A stretch of 64,000 nucleotides of DNA from Faecalicatena orotica (lineage in GTDB: Bacteria; Bacillota; Clostridia; Lachnospirales; Lachnospiraceae): positions 585,089 through 649,088 of the forward strand of contig NZ_QGDL01000001.1 in the NCBI RefSeq assembly GCF_003149245.1, in the 5' to 3' direction. Shown here piece after piece: positions 7,937 through 16,710 of this stretch; positions within the stretch are counted from its first letter, which is position 1, and each line of letters opens with the position of its first letter. The translations under genes and the position numbers were made by a program. The notes under the pieces were generated by a model. It saw only the letters and a list, made by a program, of their open reading frames with translations. It had not been told where the DNA came from and did no database searches.

Positions 7937-8932
7937 TCAGGCCTTAGTTACCTTGTTTCTCGTTGTTTCCCGCTGAATCAGTTTGACTTCAAAGATGTTT
8001 TTCTGAGGTACTTCTTTTCCTTCGATATGGTCAATCAGGATCTGGGCCGCCTTTGATCCCATCTCTGTGATTGGCTGGGCTATCGTCGTGAGTTCGGGGG
8101 TCATCAGCCTGCTCATGATGATATTATCAAACCCGATCAGCTGGATATCCTCAGGGACCCTTTTCCCATGTCTTGTCAGTATCTTGTAGGCCGAGATTGC
8201 AGCCATGTCATTCGCAGCGATGATTCCGTCTGCATCTGGATATTCCCTCAGAATTTGTTCTGTACTCCTCAATCCGTCTTCATAATCATACAGACAGTCC
8301 ACAAATTGTACTTTTACATGCTTTTCCCTGCATATGTCCAGATATCCTTTATACCGGTCCCTGCCGCTGGACAGATTCTGTGGTCCGCGCATTGCCACGA
8401 TGTTCCTGCAGCCGGCGTCCAGCATGTGTTCCATGCCCATGCGGCCTCCCTCATAGTTATCGGAAATGATGCTTGCCACCTCATTTTTATGCCTTACCGC
8501 ACGGTCCAGTACAACAACCGGAATCCTGGCATCCGCTATCTGGTCGAATATCTCCTCCTCATTCGTCAAAAGGATGATTCCGTCCGCATTCATCCTCCCC
8601 AGAAGTTCAATGCTGTTCTTTTCTTTTTCAAGGTTATCGTTGGAACTGCAAAGTGTAAGCCTGTAACCGCGCTCATATGCTTCTCCCTCGATTGCCTTTG
8701 CCATCTCATTGAAGAATGGGTTCTCGATATTCGGCACGATCACACCGATCAGGTGGGCCGATTTCTTATATAAGGTCCTTGCAGCTTCATTTGGTTTGAA
8801 ACCGGTTTCCTGTATAACCTGCTGTACACGCTGTTTTTTTACTTCATCCACATTTGCCGTGCCGTTCATTACTCTTGATACAGTCGCCGGAGAAACACCG
8901 GCCAGCTTTGCAACATCTCTTATACTAATCAT
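7937..8932 (-). CDS. rbsR: LacI-family ribose operon repressor
   Basis: N-terminal LacI helix-turn-helix (residues about 2-50: IRDVAKLAGVSPATVSRVMNG) with the hinge helix ETGFKPNEAARTL, then a sugar-binding core of the periplasmic-binding-protein fold that would bind ribose as inducer. The 331-residue length is standard. GGAGTGA lies upstream of the ATG. As the first gene of rbsRKDACB with an operator just after its -10 box, it very probably autoregulates and represses the whole operon. Confidence 0.95.
   Translation of the reverse strand: MISIRDVAKLAGVSPATVSRVMNGTANVDEVKKQRVQQVIQETGFKPNEAARTLYKKSAHLIGVIVPNIENPFFNEMAKAIEGEAYERGYRLTLCSSNDNLEKEKNSIELLGRMNADGIILLTNEEEIFDQIADARIPVVVLDRAVRHKNEVASIISDNYEGGRMGMEHMLDAGCRNIVAMRGPQNLSSGRDRYKGYLDICREKHVKVQFVDCLYDYEDGLRSTEQILREYPDADGIIAANDMAAISAYKILTRHGKRVPEDIQLIGFDNIIMSRLMTPELTTIAQPITEMGSKAAQILIDHIEGKEVPQKNIFEVKLIQRETTRNKVTKA
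8798..8809. promoter_or_regulatory. intragenic RbsR operator-like site in rbsR
   Basis: GAAACCGGTTTC is a perfect 12-bp palindrome in the rbsR hinge-coding region, 164 bp downstream of the promoter operator. ETGFK is strongly conserved in LacI proteins, so this copy may be only a codon coincidence, but it would also be well placed for repression by looping. Confidence 0.35.
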
Positions 8933-8972
8933 TCAAGTCACTCCATTCATCACTTCATGTGTATTTTACCTT

Positions 8973-9027
8973 TTGAAACCCGTTTCAAGCCTGATTTCAT
9001 TATATGTTTTGTATATTATTTTGTCAA
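8973..9027 (-). promoter_or_regulatory. rbs operon promoter and main operator
   Basis: The minus strand carries TTGACA (9022-9027) and TATAAT (8999-9004) with a 17-bp spacer, an exact consensus promoter. Ten bases after the -10, at 8973-8988, lies TTGAAACCCGTTTCAA (plus-strand reading), symmetric at 7 of 8 positions per half. A repressor there would sit on the start site. RbsR is the obvious binder. The sites agree with catabolite-type LacI operators, so CcpA input is also possible. Confidence 0.85.
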
Positions 9028-9175
9028 TCCATTTTACATCATTCATATTTTTTTGGATGTTTTGTATATTTTTAAGCATATTTACCGACTGAAACCTCCT
9101 CAGGATTTAGTCAAAACATACAATACTCAGACTTATCACAAGTCCAGATACCGTATCTCATCCTCAGTAAATTAA

Positions 9176-9211
9176 ATATGCATGCCATCGCGATCTGCGG
9201 GACATGCATAT
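9176..9211 (-). terminator. hairpin after the chemoreceptor gene
   Basis: A perfect 9-bp stem (9176-9184 with 9203-9211) around an 18-nt loop lies 20 bp after the stop codon of the minus-strand chemoreceptor gene and is followed by TTAATTT. The rest of 9028-9230 shows no gene. Confidence 0.5.
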
Positions 9212-9230
9212 CCTTTCATTGCCGGTTCGG

Positions 9231-10907
9231 CTACTCTACTTCAAAATGGCTTACTAATTCCATTAACAGCTGTGCCTGACTGGCCAGTTCTTCGCTTGCC
9301 GCAGCACTTTCTTCCACCGTAGCAGAATTCGTTTGTATAACATCTGCGATCTGATTAATGCTCTCCCTGATCTGCCTGATGGAGACTGCCTGGTTTTCAG
9401 AGGCTGTTGTAATATGGCTTACAGATTTATTTACCTCCCCAACCCCCTTTACCACTTCTGTCAGTGACCGGTCCATCTCACTTGCCAGTTCCTTTCCCTT
9501 TTTAGCAGACTGGATACAATTTTCAATTAGCACCCTGCTGCTTTTTGATGCATCAGATGTCTTTGCAGCCAGACTGCGTACCTCATTTGCAACTACGGAA
9601 AACCCCTTGCCTGCCGCGCCGGCACGTGCTGCTTCCACACCCGCATTTAATGCCAGAATATTAGTCTGGAAAGCAATGTCTTCAATAGTTTTGATAATTG
9701 CCCTAACCTCATTGGAACTCCTGCTGATATTCCGGACAGCGTCCATCATATCCTGCATATGCTCCCCGCTTACTACAGCATCACTTCCGACAAGGGCTGC
9801 TCTTTGATTGGCCCTTGCAGCATTTTTCGCATTCTCTTCAACCTTATCAGATAAATCATTGATCGAGTTGGATATCTCTTCCGATAATGCCGCCTGCTCA
9901 GATGCTCCCTGAGCCTGAATCTGAGCACTCGAAGCAATCTGCTCGGATCCGGAAGAAACCTGGTTGGAAGACTGCTGAATCTGACATATTGTCTCACTTA
10001 AGTCACCCTTGATCTTTTGAATGGAATACAGAACCTGCTCCAGATCTCCCACGTAGTATTCTTCCGCACTGCTTTGTATCTGGAAATTCCCTGAAGCCAT
10101 TTCATTTAACAGATTGGATTCATCCTGAACGATTCTGGCCAACAAATTCATTACATACCGCATGTCATCTGCCAGTTTCCCAAACTCATCCTCCGATTGA
10201 TATTCGATTTTAATATCGGAAAACTCTCCTCTGGACAACTTCTGTGCAGCAGTCTCCAATTCTTCAACAGGCTTTGTGATTCCACGTGTAATGTAGACAG
10301 CAAAAACTATGCTGATGGCGACACTCATGCAGCCTAAAACCAGTATCACTATTACCGTATTCCGCTGCCTGTCTTTCAGCGCGCTGATTAACTGTTCCCC
10401 TTTCTGATTGCCATTCTCAATTAAGCTGTTTAACTCCACCTTCGCCTTATTAATCACAACACGATTATTTTTTTCCATATATGCAGCTGCTTCATCATTT
10501 CTATTTTCGGCGGCCAGCGCAAGAACATGCTCCCTCATGGGTTCCAGTTCTGTAAATGCTTCTTCAAGCCGCTTTACAATCTGTTCGTCACCCAGAAAAT
10601 GTTCTTCTATCACCGGTAACTGCTCCTTTATGGCGGCAGATGCATCTTTCGCATTCTGCTTTGCATCCTCTATAATCTCAGGATCGGTATTTGACATAGT
10701 CCGGTAAACTGCCTTCTGCATTTTTTCAAAATTAGAATTAATGATATATGCACTTCCTTTTACGAGAAAAGGGCCCTCATAAAAGGTTTGGATCTGGTTT
10801 CCCAAACTTACAAGATTCATAATGCTGACAACCGTCCCCATAATCATCAATCCGAGTACTACCGCATAAGAAACGATTAATTTCTTCCTCACCCTCAAGT
10901 TTTTCAC
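9231..10907 (-). CDS. methyl-accepting chemotaxis protein
   Basis: Membrane chemoreceptor that signals to CheA/CheW. Order: TM1 at about residues 12-32; an extracytoplasmic four-helix-bundle sensor (about 33-183) with a long acidic helix pattern; TM2 at about 186-208 ([21 protein letters not shown]); a HAMP domain to about 262; then the cytoplasmic signalling coiled coil with the hairpin-tip sequence [19 protein letters not shown]. The start is GTG at 10907, preceded by GGAGG. It has its own promoter and terminator. Chemotaxis and flagellar genes are not in this window, and the ligand cannot be read from the sequence. Confidence 0.93.
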   Translation of the reverse strand: MKNLRVRKKLIVSYAVVLGLMIMGTVVSIMNLVSLGNQIQTFYEGPFLVKGSAYIINSNFEKMQKAVYRTMSNTDPEIIEDAKQNAKDASAAIKEQLPVIEEHFLGDEQIVKRLEEAFTELEPMREHVLALAAENRNDEAAAYMEKNNRVVINKAKVELNSLIENGNQKGEQLISALKDRQRNTVIVILVLGCMSVAISIVFAVYITRGITKPVEELETAAQKLSRGEFSDIKIEYQSEDEFGKLADDMRYVMNLLARIVQDESNLLNEMASGNFQIQSSAEEYYVGDLEQVLYSIQKIKGDLSETICQIQQSSNQVSSGSEQIASSAQIQAQGASEQAALSEEISNSINDLSDKVEENAKNAARANQRAALVGSDAVVSGEHMQDMMDAVRNISRSSNEVRAIIKTIEDIAFQTNILALNAGVEAARAGAAGKGFSVVANEVRSLAAKTSDASKSSRVLIENCIQSAKKGKELASEMDRSLTEVVKGVGEVNKSVSHITTASENQAVSIRQIRESINQIADVIQTNSATVEESAAASEELASQAQLLMELVSHFEVE

Positions 10908-10935
10908 TGCAATTGCCTCCTGTGTAATATGTTCT

Positions 10936-10964
10936 ATTGTAACATATCAGGTACCCCTTATCAA
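10936..10964 (-). promoter_or_regulatory. promoter of the chemoreceptor gene
   Basis: TTGATA (10959-10964) and TACAAT (10936-10941) on the minus strand, 17 bp apart, start just upstream of the GTG start and its GGAGG site. Confidence 0.65.
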
Positions 10965-10987
10965 GGAATACAGGGAGGTCAAATGCG

Positions 10988-11902
10988 TCAAATGCCTCTT
11001 TCCTTCACCCAGATTTCCATACATGGGCATTCTGCAACATCCTTATAGTATTTTTCAGCCGAAAAGGGTTCTGTCACAATCCGGCGGTTTTTCAGCCATA
11101 TTTCGAATAAATATCTATTCGCCTGATTTAATGCTGTTGTAACAAGTTCCACGAATGATTCCGCTTCAATCCTGCATACGATATATTCACCTGCCGGCAA
11201 TAACCGCTTAACCATGCCATTCCTCCCTGCCTCTGCGTTTACGGCCCTGCCGCCTGCAAAGTAAAGAAATGTACCTGTTTCAAAGCTGGCCGAATGAGAC
11301 ATTCCAAGTTCAATACCACCATTGATTACATCTTCCGCCCCTGTTTTCTTCTCATGGAATTCACGCCACAGTTCCCCGGGGACATCGATCCCGGTACTTT
11401 CTCCGGCCGGGACCTGCCCGGCAATGCTGACCGCCTTTTCCAGTCCCAGATACGGCTCCGGCTGATGCAGGACCTGTCTCTGTATTTCCAACACGATCCC
11501 ATCTGCAATAAGCGGAACATTCTCGTCTGCCATTATATAATTCATGGAAAGCTGCGGCCGGTCAAAAGTATTCAGCATAGGCTGTGTCTTCCTGTACTCC
11601 TCCGGTGTGATCTGATAGGTCTCTCTGAAAGCTCTTGTAAAGTTCGCATGATCGGAAAAACCATAATCAAGCGCCGTATCCAGAATTTTTCTTTTTATAT
11701 CCTTTAGGTCTTCCGCAGCCCTGGCCAGACGTCTGAGTTTTATATACTCCTGGACCGTTTTTCTCACAAGACGTTTAAACAGTCTCTGATAATAAAACAG
11801 AGATAATCCGGCAATACCGGCTAATGTTTCGTTCCTTATTTCTTCTGCCAGATGTTCTTCTATATAATCCAGCGTTTTGTCCATTGTTTCCCACGTATAC
11901 AT
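10988..11902 (-). CDS. AraC-family regulator with GyrI-like effector domain
   Basis: Residues about 5-105 form a double AraC helix-turn-helix (NETLAGIAGLSLFYYQRLFKR, then ILDTALDYGFSDHANFTRAF). From about residue 120 a GyrI-like/AraC effector-binding domain follows, rich in Glu and aromatic residues, of the type found in Rob, MarA-like and multidrug-sensing regulators. AGGAGG precedes the ATG. It lies 3' of and in the same direction as the next ABC transporter operon's neighbourhood but is not overlapping it, so a link to drug or peptide efflux is only suggestive. Confidence 0.88.
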   Translation of the reverse strand: MYTWETMDKTLDYIEEHLAEEIRNETLAGIAGLSLFYYQRLFKRLVRKTVQEYIKLRRLARAAEDLKDIKRKILDTALDYGFSDHANFTRAFRETYQITPEEYRKTQPMLNTFDRPQLSMNYIMADENVPLIADGIVLEIQRQVLHQPEPYLGLEKAVSIAGQVPAGESTGIDVPGELWREFHEKKTGAEDVINGGIELGMSHSASFETGTFLYFAGGRAVNAEAGRNGMVKRLLPAGEYIVCRIEAESFVELVTTALNQANRYLFEIWLKNRRIVTEPFSAEKYYKDVAECPCMEIWVKERGI

Positions 11903-12032
11903 GATGTAATACCTCCTAAATTTATATTAATCACAGTATAGCGGAAATAATCACCCGGGGCTTGTCACACAGTGCTGTTTTCTCACATACCTTGCCGTAC
12001 AGCAGAAGTGCACACCACGGTGTGAACCGAAT

Positions 12033-13871
12033 TTACTGTTCCTCTAAGCTGCCAAGCAGCTGAAGGGGTTCCTTCTTTAAACTTTCTTTCATGCAGCAGG
12101 AAGAAATCAGTAATGCAGCGACTAACAGCCCTCCGCCTGTTCCGGCCGCCAGAACGGGGTCCGGTTCCGGCCAATAGACCTTTTCTTCTTTTGTATTCTC
12201 TGTAATCAGATTGCTGTAAGCCGTATCAAAGACCACCTCCGTATCTGCCTTTTTTGCAGCTGTTTCTGTCGCTTTCCAGCCCGCTGTACTTCCCAGAATA
12301 CTTCCAGCTGCGGCGAGTACGAGAATCCCGGTCAGAATAGATCTTGAACACTGCCGCTTCGTCCTTCCAAGCAGCCGTTCCACCGCAATACGTTCCTGCT
12401 GTCCGGTTATAAACAGGTTGGCGAAGAACAGCAGTATCATAACAGACATCACGCAGCCGCTGACCAGAAATATCCACGACATCAGCATACGGTTCTCAAT
12501 CCCTTCCTTCAGCTGGCTGTAGCCTTTATCGTAAAACGTGATCTTTAAGTCCTCAATCCCTTGCCTGTCCCATTTGTCCATGAACTCCTGTATGGTGCCG
12601 TTGGGAATCTGGAAAGATGTCGTAGCCCCTCGCATCCGGCTGAAAGCAGCGATATTATCTTTCCATGAATCTTCCGGGACCGCGTTCCAGGGGATCACTG
12701 CTTCATAGCGCCCGATCCCGTAAGAGCCGGTGCCGGTATCCTTTATCGTATAGATTCCCACGATCTCATAATCCTGTTCGTTGAATACAGAGTATATCTC
12801 TCCCTGTGCATTCAGAAATGAAAAGCTAAGTCCCCCGCCGCCTTTTCCTGAAAATGTATCTGTAGGCGCCTGTGCGTAATTTGCATAGTATAACGGTAGT
12901 GTCAGCTTATCCCCCAGAGATTTTCTAAGCAGTAAAGCCAGTGTATCCGGGATCAGGCATACCTTCTTCCCACTCTGGTATTCTTCCTCTGTGATATCAC
13001 GCCCCTCTGATATCACCACCTCGTCCCGGTAAAAGGGCATCAGAAGCTTTGTACCGTCGACCGGCTGGACAGGAATCGTATGATCATAACAATCCTGTTC
13101 CTGAGAAACTGCAAGCCAGCGTTGTCCCCGTTCTGTCTCATAGAACCCTTCCGTCACCTCATCGTATACCGGGCCTTCATTCGCTTCGTCATATACACGC
13201 TCTCCATCCAGTGTATATTGCGTTGAACAGATCCCATCGGTGATCTGGTACTCTGTGGTAAATTCATCTACTGCCTCACCGTCCGGCCTGCCGTGGACAG
13301 CCCCGATCTGGCTTAACTGCATGATATAAGTCTTTCCCGCCACAAATTCATCCGGGTCGGGGTTGGAATGTTCACAGACATAGACGACGTCGCTGCCGTT
13401 TAAATTCCCCTCCAGTACCCTTAATACCCGCATTTTTAACGAATGGTCTGCCACTGCTGTCTCCTCAGGGGTCACTTCCACTGTGATCATCCAGTCATGT
13501 CCGACTCCCTCATACAGTTCTTTTACATAAGCGCCGAAATATGGACGCTGCCGCGGTTTCAGCTGATAATCCGCCCCTTCAAAGTCCAGCACATCCTCAC
13601 TAATTCTGTCCCCATAAACAGGGCCTTTGAAATACCTGTAGGTTTTTAATCCTGCATCCCAATAAGACACGGTCCTAGAACCGACAGCCGTCTGTTCCAC
13701 AGTTCCTATTGTTGTAAAAATCTTCTCAAACTCCTGCATTCCAGTTCTGCTCATGTTCCACAGGTTTCCGCCCAGGGCCAGAAAGAATGCTGATATTCCG
13801 ATGAGAAAGAAAAACAGGAAACTTTTCAGAGGGCTTCTGAGCATCTGTTTCATGCTATAATAAAATGTCAT
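12033..13871 (-). CDS. FtsX/MacB-type ABC transporter permease
   Basis: Permease of the MacB/FtsX (type VII) class. One TM lies near residues 17-40, followed by an extracytoplasmic domain of about 430 residues rich in Asp, Glu and Tyr, then three TMs near 475-500, 530-550 and 580-600. This is a one-plus-three topology typical of mechanotransmission exporters or antimicrobial-peptide resistance pumps. I start it at ATG 13871 (GAGG, spacing 8); a GTG at 13880 is possible. It begins about 10 bp after the ATPase gene. It is the third gene of the MerR-permease/ATPase/permease operon, and pairs with the other permease to form a probable heteromeric complex. Confidence 0.88.
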   Translation of the reverse strand: MTFYYSMKQMLRSPLKSFLFFFLIGISAFFLALGGNLWNMSRTGMQEFEKIFTTIGTVEQTAVGSRTVSYWDAGLKTYRYFKGPVYGDRISEDVLDFEGADYQLKPRQRPYFGAYVKELYEGVGHDWMITVEVTPEETAVADHSLKMRVLRVLEGNLNGSDVVYVCEHSNPDPDEFVAGKTYIMQLSQIGAVHGRPDGEAVDEFTTEYQITDGICSTQYTLDGERVYDEANEGPVYDEVTEGFYETERGQRWLAVSQEQDCYDHTIPVQPVDGTKLLMPFYRDEVVISEGRDITEEEYQSGKKVCLIPDTLALLLRKSLGDKLTLPLYYANYAQAPTDTFSGKGGGGLSFSFLNAQGEIYSVFNEQDYEIVGIYTIKDTGTGSYGIGRYEAVIPWNAVPEDSWKDNIAAFSRMRGATTSFQIPNGTIQEFMDKWDRQGIEDLKITFYDKGYSQLKEGIENRMLMSWIFLVSGCVMSVMILLFFANLFITGQQERIAVERLLGRTKRQCSRSILTGILVLAAAGSILGSTAGWKATETAAKKADTEVVFDTAYSNLITENTKEEKVYWPEPDPVLAAGTGGGLLVAALLISSCCMKESLKKEPLQLLGSLEEQ

Positions 13872-13881
13872 GCCATACACC

Positions 13882-14559
13882 TCACTGTTCTTCTATTGAT
13901 ATCATTTTCCCGTCCTTCATTCTCATTTTAACGTCTGCCCCGGCCGCAATGTAGGGATTATGTGTCACAATAATGACTACATAATCTTTTTCATGCGCCA
14001 GTTTCAGCAGTAGTTCTACAATATTCTCCTCGTTCTCCGAGTCCAGATTCCCGGTTGGCTCATCAGCGAGGAGAATCTTCCCTCCTGCCGCCATTGCCCT
14101 TGCAATCGCAACTCTCTGCTGCTCACCCCCGCTCATCATCTTTGGATACTGCATCAGTTTCTTCCCGCTTAATCCTACTTCCTCCAGACATTCTACCGCT
14201 TTATCTTTTGCCGCTTTACGCGGGATTCCCTGAAGCTCCATTGGATACATGACATTTTCCCATGCAGTCAGAAGTGGAAATAAATGAAATGCCTGATATA
14301 CTACGGAGGCCTGCTTGCGCCTGTATGCATCCCGGTCGATTTCCGCCAGATTCTCTCCGTCTACAAGAATCCTGCCCTCTCCGGGCTGGTCCAGTCCTGC
14401 GAGCAGAGACAGAAATGTGCTTTTCCCGCTCCCGGATTCCCCTGTCACCGCATACATCTTCCCAGATTCAAATGTACAGGATACCTTTTTTACCGCTTCA
14501 ATCGTCTGGTATTTATTTTGATAAAAATAGCTGATATTTTCTACTTTAATTCTCTCCAT
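13882..14559 (-). CDS. ABC transporter ATP-binding protein (LolD/MacB class)
   Basis: ATPase of 225 residues with Walker A GESGSGKST (about 35-43), Q-loop near 84, signature MSGGEQQRVAIARAM and Walker B KILLADEPTGNLDS, which is the LolD/FtsE/MacB hallmark, and the H-loop VTHNPYIA. It energises the two FtsX-type permeases that flank it: upstream gene 9 bp before, downstream permease about 10 bp after. GAGAGGGA precedes the ATG. Confidence 0.94.
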   Translation of the reverse strand: MERIKVENISYFYQNKYQTIEAVKKVSCTFESGKMYAVTGESGSGKSTFLSLLAGLDQPGEGRILVDGENLAEIDRDAYRRKQASVVYQAFHLFPLLTAWENVMYPMELQGIPRKAAKDKAVECLEEVGLSGKKLMQYPKMMSGGEQQRVAIARAMAAGGKILLADEPTGNLDSENEENIVELLLKLAHEKDYVVIIVTHNPYIAAGADVKMRMKDGKMISIEEQ

Positions 14560-14568
14560 ATATCCCTC

Positions 14569-16488
14569 TCAATCTCTGTGTGATAACACAGCCGCAACGC
14601 TGAATCTTCCAAACATCCACATAGCCGCAGCCGTTCCTGCTGCATAGCAGGCCAGAAACAATACCCATACCAGCAGTGCATCCCTGATATCTGACGACCG
14701 GAATAAAAGTCCCGCCAGTGCTCCGGCCGCGCCGCCTGCTGCGGCCAGCAGAAAGTGTTCTGTAAAAAACAACAGGCTGCACCGTCTTCTGCCTGTTCCG
14801 AGTGCGCGCATAATGGCATATTCTTCCCGCCTTCCCTGCAGTAACAGGTGGGGCACGATATATCCAAGCATCACCACGACCAGGAGTACAAACGGAAGGA
14901 ACCCTTCCAGCAGCGACAGACTCTTTTTCAGACTTGTAACCGTATCTATGAAGACTGCATCATCAATTTTCAGACCGGCACCCGCAAAGGAGGCGGGTGA
15001 TCCCTGAATCACAGACTGAAGCCCCGCATCCTTCAATTCCTTTTTTAATGCATTGAGTTCCATTGGATCCTTTACAACAAAAGACAGAGAAGATGCAAAA
15101 TATGTTTTGCCGCAGTCTTCAAAAATCTGCTTTCCCATTTTGAGAGGCAGAATCACGTCCGGTACATCTGTCTCCTTATCTACATTGCTGAAATCACCGA
15201 TACCGACAACTTCCATACTCACAGTCTCAAGGGGTTCCCTTTCCAGACTGACACCTGCCATATTCTGCCGATACCGTTCCAAAGAAAAGGAAAGCGCATC
15301 TTTCATTTGTGCCTGTCTCTCTTCGGAAAATGTCGCATTCACGATACAGACATCCCTGCTCTCCTGAAACTTCTTCCAGTCCCAGCCGTCTGCCCATGCA
15401 ATATCCTCTTCTGAAAATTCTTCAACAGCATCCGTACGATTCATGCCTGTAAGCATATATAAATCGGATTCTTCCCCGCCAGAATCCTGAAGGTACCCCA
15501 GAAATTCCACTCCTTCTGCAATCTGTTTCGTATGGGAGGACCCATAGACCGTATCCAGTACCCGCTGTGGGATAAATAACCCTGACTTGAGTTCTGCACA
15601 GACGTTCCAGACCTGGGCTGATACAGTAAGTTTTTCGGGCAGCTCCTTTAGCTGCAATTTTGCGCTGTTAAGATTTCCGAGATAAAAGGACATGACCAGA
15701 ACAATCAGCAGGCTGATCACTCCATTCAGGATACTTTTCAGCCGGTGCCGCCGGATATTGACAGAAACCGTGTGCACTCCCTGAAAAAACATTCTCCTTT
15801 TTTCCGGAATCTCCCGTTCAATTTTTTCATATTTTTTTCTTTTGCAAACGATCTTCACCACAGCCTTACCTGTCTCTTCATTCCCCTCTAAGATTCTGGC
15901 CGCTGTGTAGGTAACTCCTTCCAGCGTAAATTCAGGATACATGCCCGGCTTTATCATCTGGAACTTCACGTTTTGCTCCAAGGCATACTCCCGCAGGGCT
16001 TTCTCAAACATCCCGGCCGTATTCACATCCTGTGATGCATAAAACGTAATCTTCCCCTGCTGCTCCTGAAGTGCCACATGCTTATAATCGTCCACAATTC
16101 TGGCAAATACGCCTCCGTTTTGAGACATGTTCTCCATCTTTTCCAGATAGCCATCCACATCGATCATTTCTGTTTTTTCTTTATGTATGCTCATGCAGAC
16201 CTCAACCGCCGCCTGAAGCTGTCTCTGCTGCTTCTGCAGGGCCTCCTGCTGCCGGGCAGCCGCTTCCTTAAGAGATACCTCTTCATTCAGGATACTTTCG
16301 ATTTCCTTCAACGGCATATCAAGCATCCGAAGCATCTTGATCAGTTTCAGACGCCGGACATCTTCTTTTGAATAATCTCTGTATGCATTCCCTGTCTCCC
16401 GGACCGGTTCGAGCAATCCCTGCTTTTCATAATAGCGTATGTTCTGCCTTGTGATACCAGTCAATTCTTCAACTTGTTTTGTATTCAA
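14569..16488 (-). CDS. MerR DNA-binding domain fused to FtsX-type ABC permease
   Basis: One continuous 639-residue frame joins two families that are normally separate. Residues 1-67 are a MerR winged helix (TKQVEELTGITRQNIRYYEK, then AYRDYSKEDVRRLKLIKML), and 70-120 form the dimerisation coiled coil. Residues about 120-240 are an unassigned cytoplasmic domain. A TM at about 253-272, an extracytoplasmic domain of about 250 residues, and three TMs near 527-550, 570-595 and 602-625 make a MacB/FtsX-type permease with the EYAIMRALGTGRRR loop. I start it at TTG 16488 because AAGGAGG lies 10 nt upstream; the longer frame adds a Gly-rich leader made of the ribosome binding site. First gene of the operon, behind a MerR-type promoter. 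A membrane-bound regulator that senses transporter state is inferred. Confidence 0.88.
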   Translation of the reverse strand: MNTKQVEELTGITRQNIRYYEKQGLLEPVRETGNAYRDYSKEDVRRLKLIKMLRMLDMPLKEIESILNEEVSLKEAAARQQEALQKQQRQLQAAVEVCMSIHKEKTEMIDVDGYLEKMENMSQNGGVFARIVDDYKHVALQEQQGKITFYASQDVNTAGMFEKALREYALEQNVKFQMIKPGMYPEFTLEGVTYTAARILEGNEETGKAVVKIVCKRKKYEKIEREIPEKRRMFFQGVHTVSVNIRRHRLKSILNGVISLLIVLVMSFYLGNLNSAKLQLKELPEKLTVSAQVWNVCAELKSGLFIPQRVLDTVYGSSHTKQIAEGVEFLGYLQDSGGEESDLYMLTGMNRTDAVEEFSEEDIAWADGWDWKKFQESRDVCIVNATFSEERQAQMKDALSFSLERYRQNMAGVSLEREPLETVSMEVVGIGDFSNVDKETDVPDVILPLKMGKQIFEDCGKTYFASSLSFVVKDPMELNALKKELKDAGLQSVIQGSPASFAGAGLKIDDAVFIDTVTSLKKSLSLLEGFLPFVLLVVVMLGYIVPHLLLQGRREEYAIMRALGTGRRRCSLLFFTEHFLLAAAGGAAGALAGLLFRSSDIRDALLVWVLFLACYAAGTAAAMWMFGRFSVAAVLSHRD

Positions 16489-16582
16489 AGATCCACCCCC
16501 TCCTTGTTCACCCGCCCCGGCACACACTTCCTTTTCACTGTTTATAGACGGGTTTTATACATTTGTGCTGCCTGATATGCTT

Positions 16583-16613
16583 ATTTTAAGGTGTATAGCA
16601 GGTATACAGTCAA
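16583..16613 (-). promoter_or_regulatory. MerR-type promoter of the fusion operon
   Basis: TTGACT (16608-16613) and TAAAAT (16583-16588) are 19 bp apart, the over-long spacing that MerR proteins correct by DNA distortion. The spacer holds the dyad TGTATA-N5-TATACA (16592-16608). The only MerR domain near it is encoded by the gene it drives. Confidence 0.8.
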
Positions 16614-16644
16614 GCTTTTTGAGTAATTCACTTTAAATTTACCC

Positions 16645-16681
16645 TAAAAAAGAAGCATCTGAACCTTTCAGTCCGGATGCT
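16645..16681 (-). terminator. terminator of the aldo-keto reductase gene
   Basis: The minus strand shows AGCATC (with partial extension) pairing with GATGCT, followed by TTCTTTTTT, 30 bp after the stop codon at 16711. A T-run on the plus side as well could make it bidirectional. Confidence 0.75.
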
Positions 16682-16710
16682 GTCTTTTTCATTTATAGAT
16701 CAGGTTAGTT

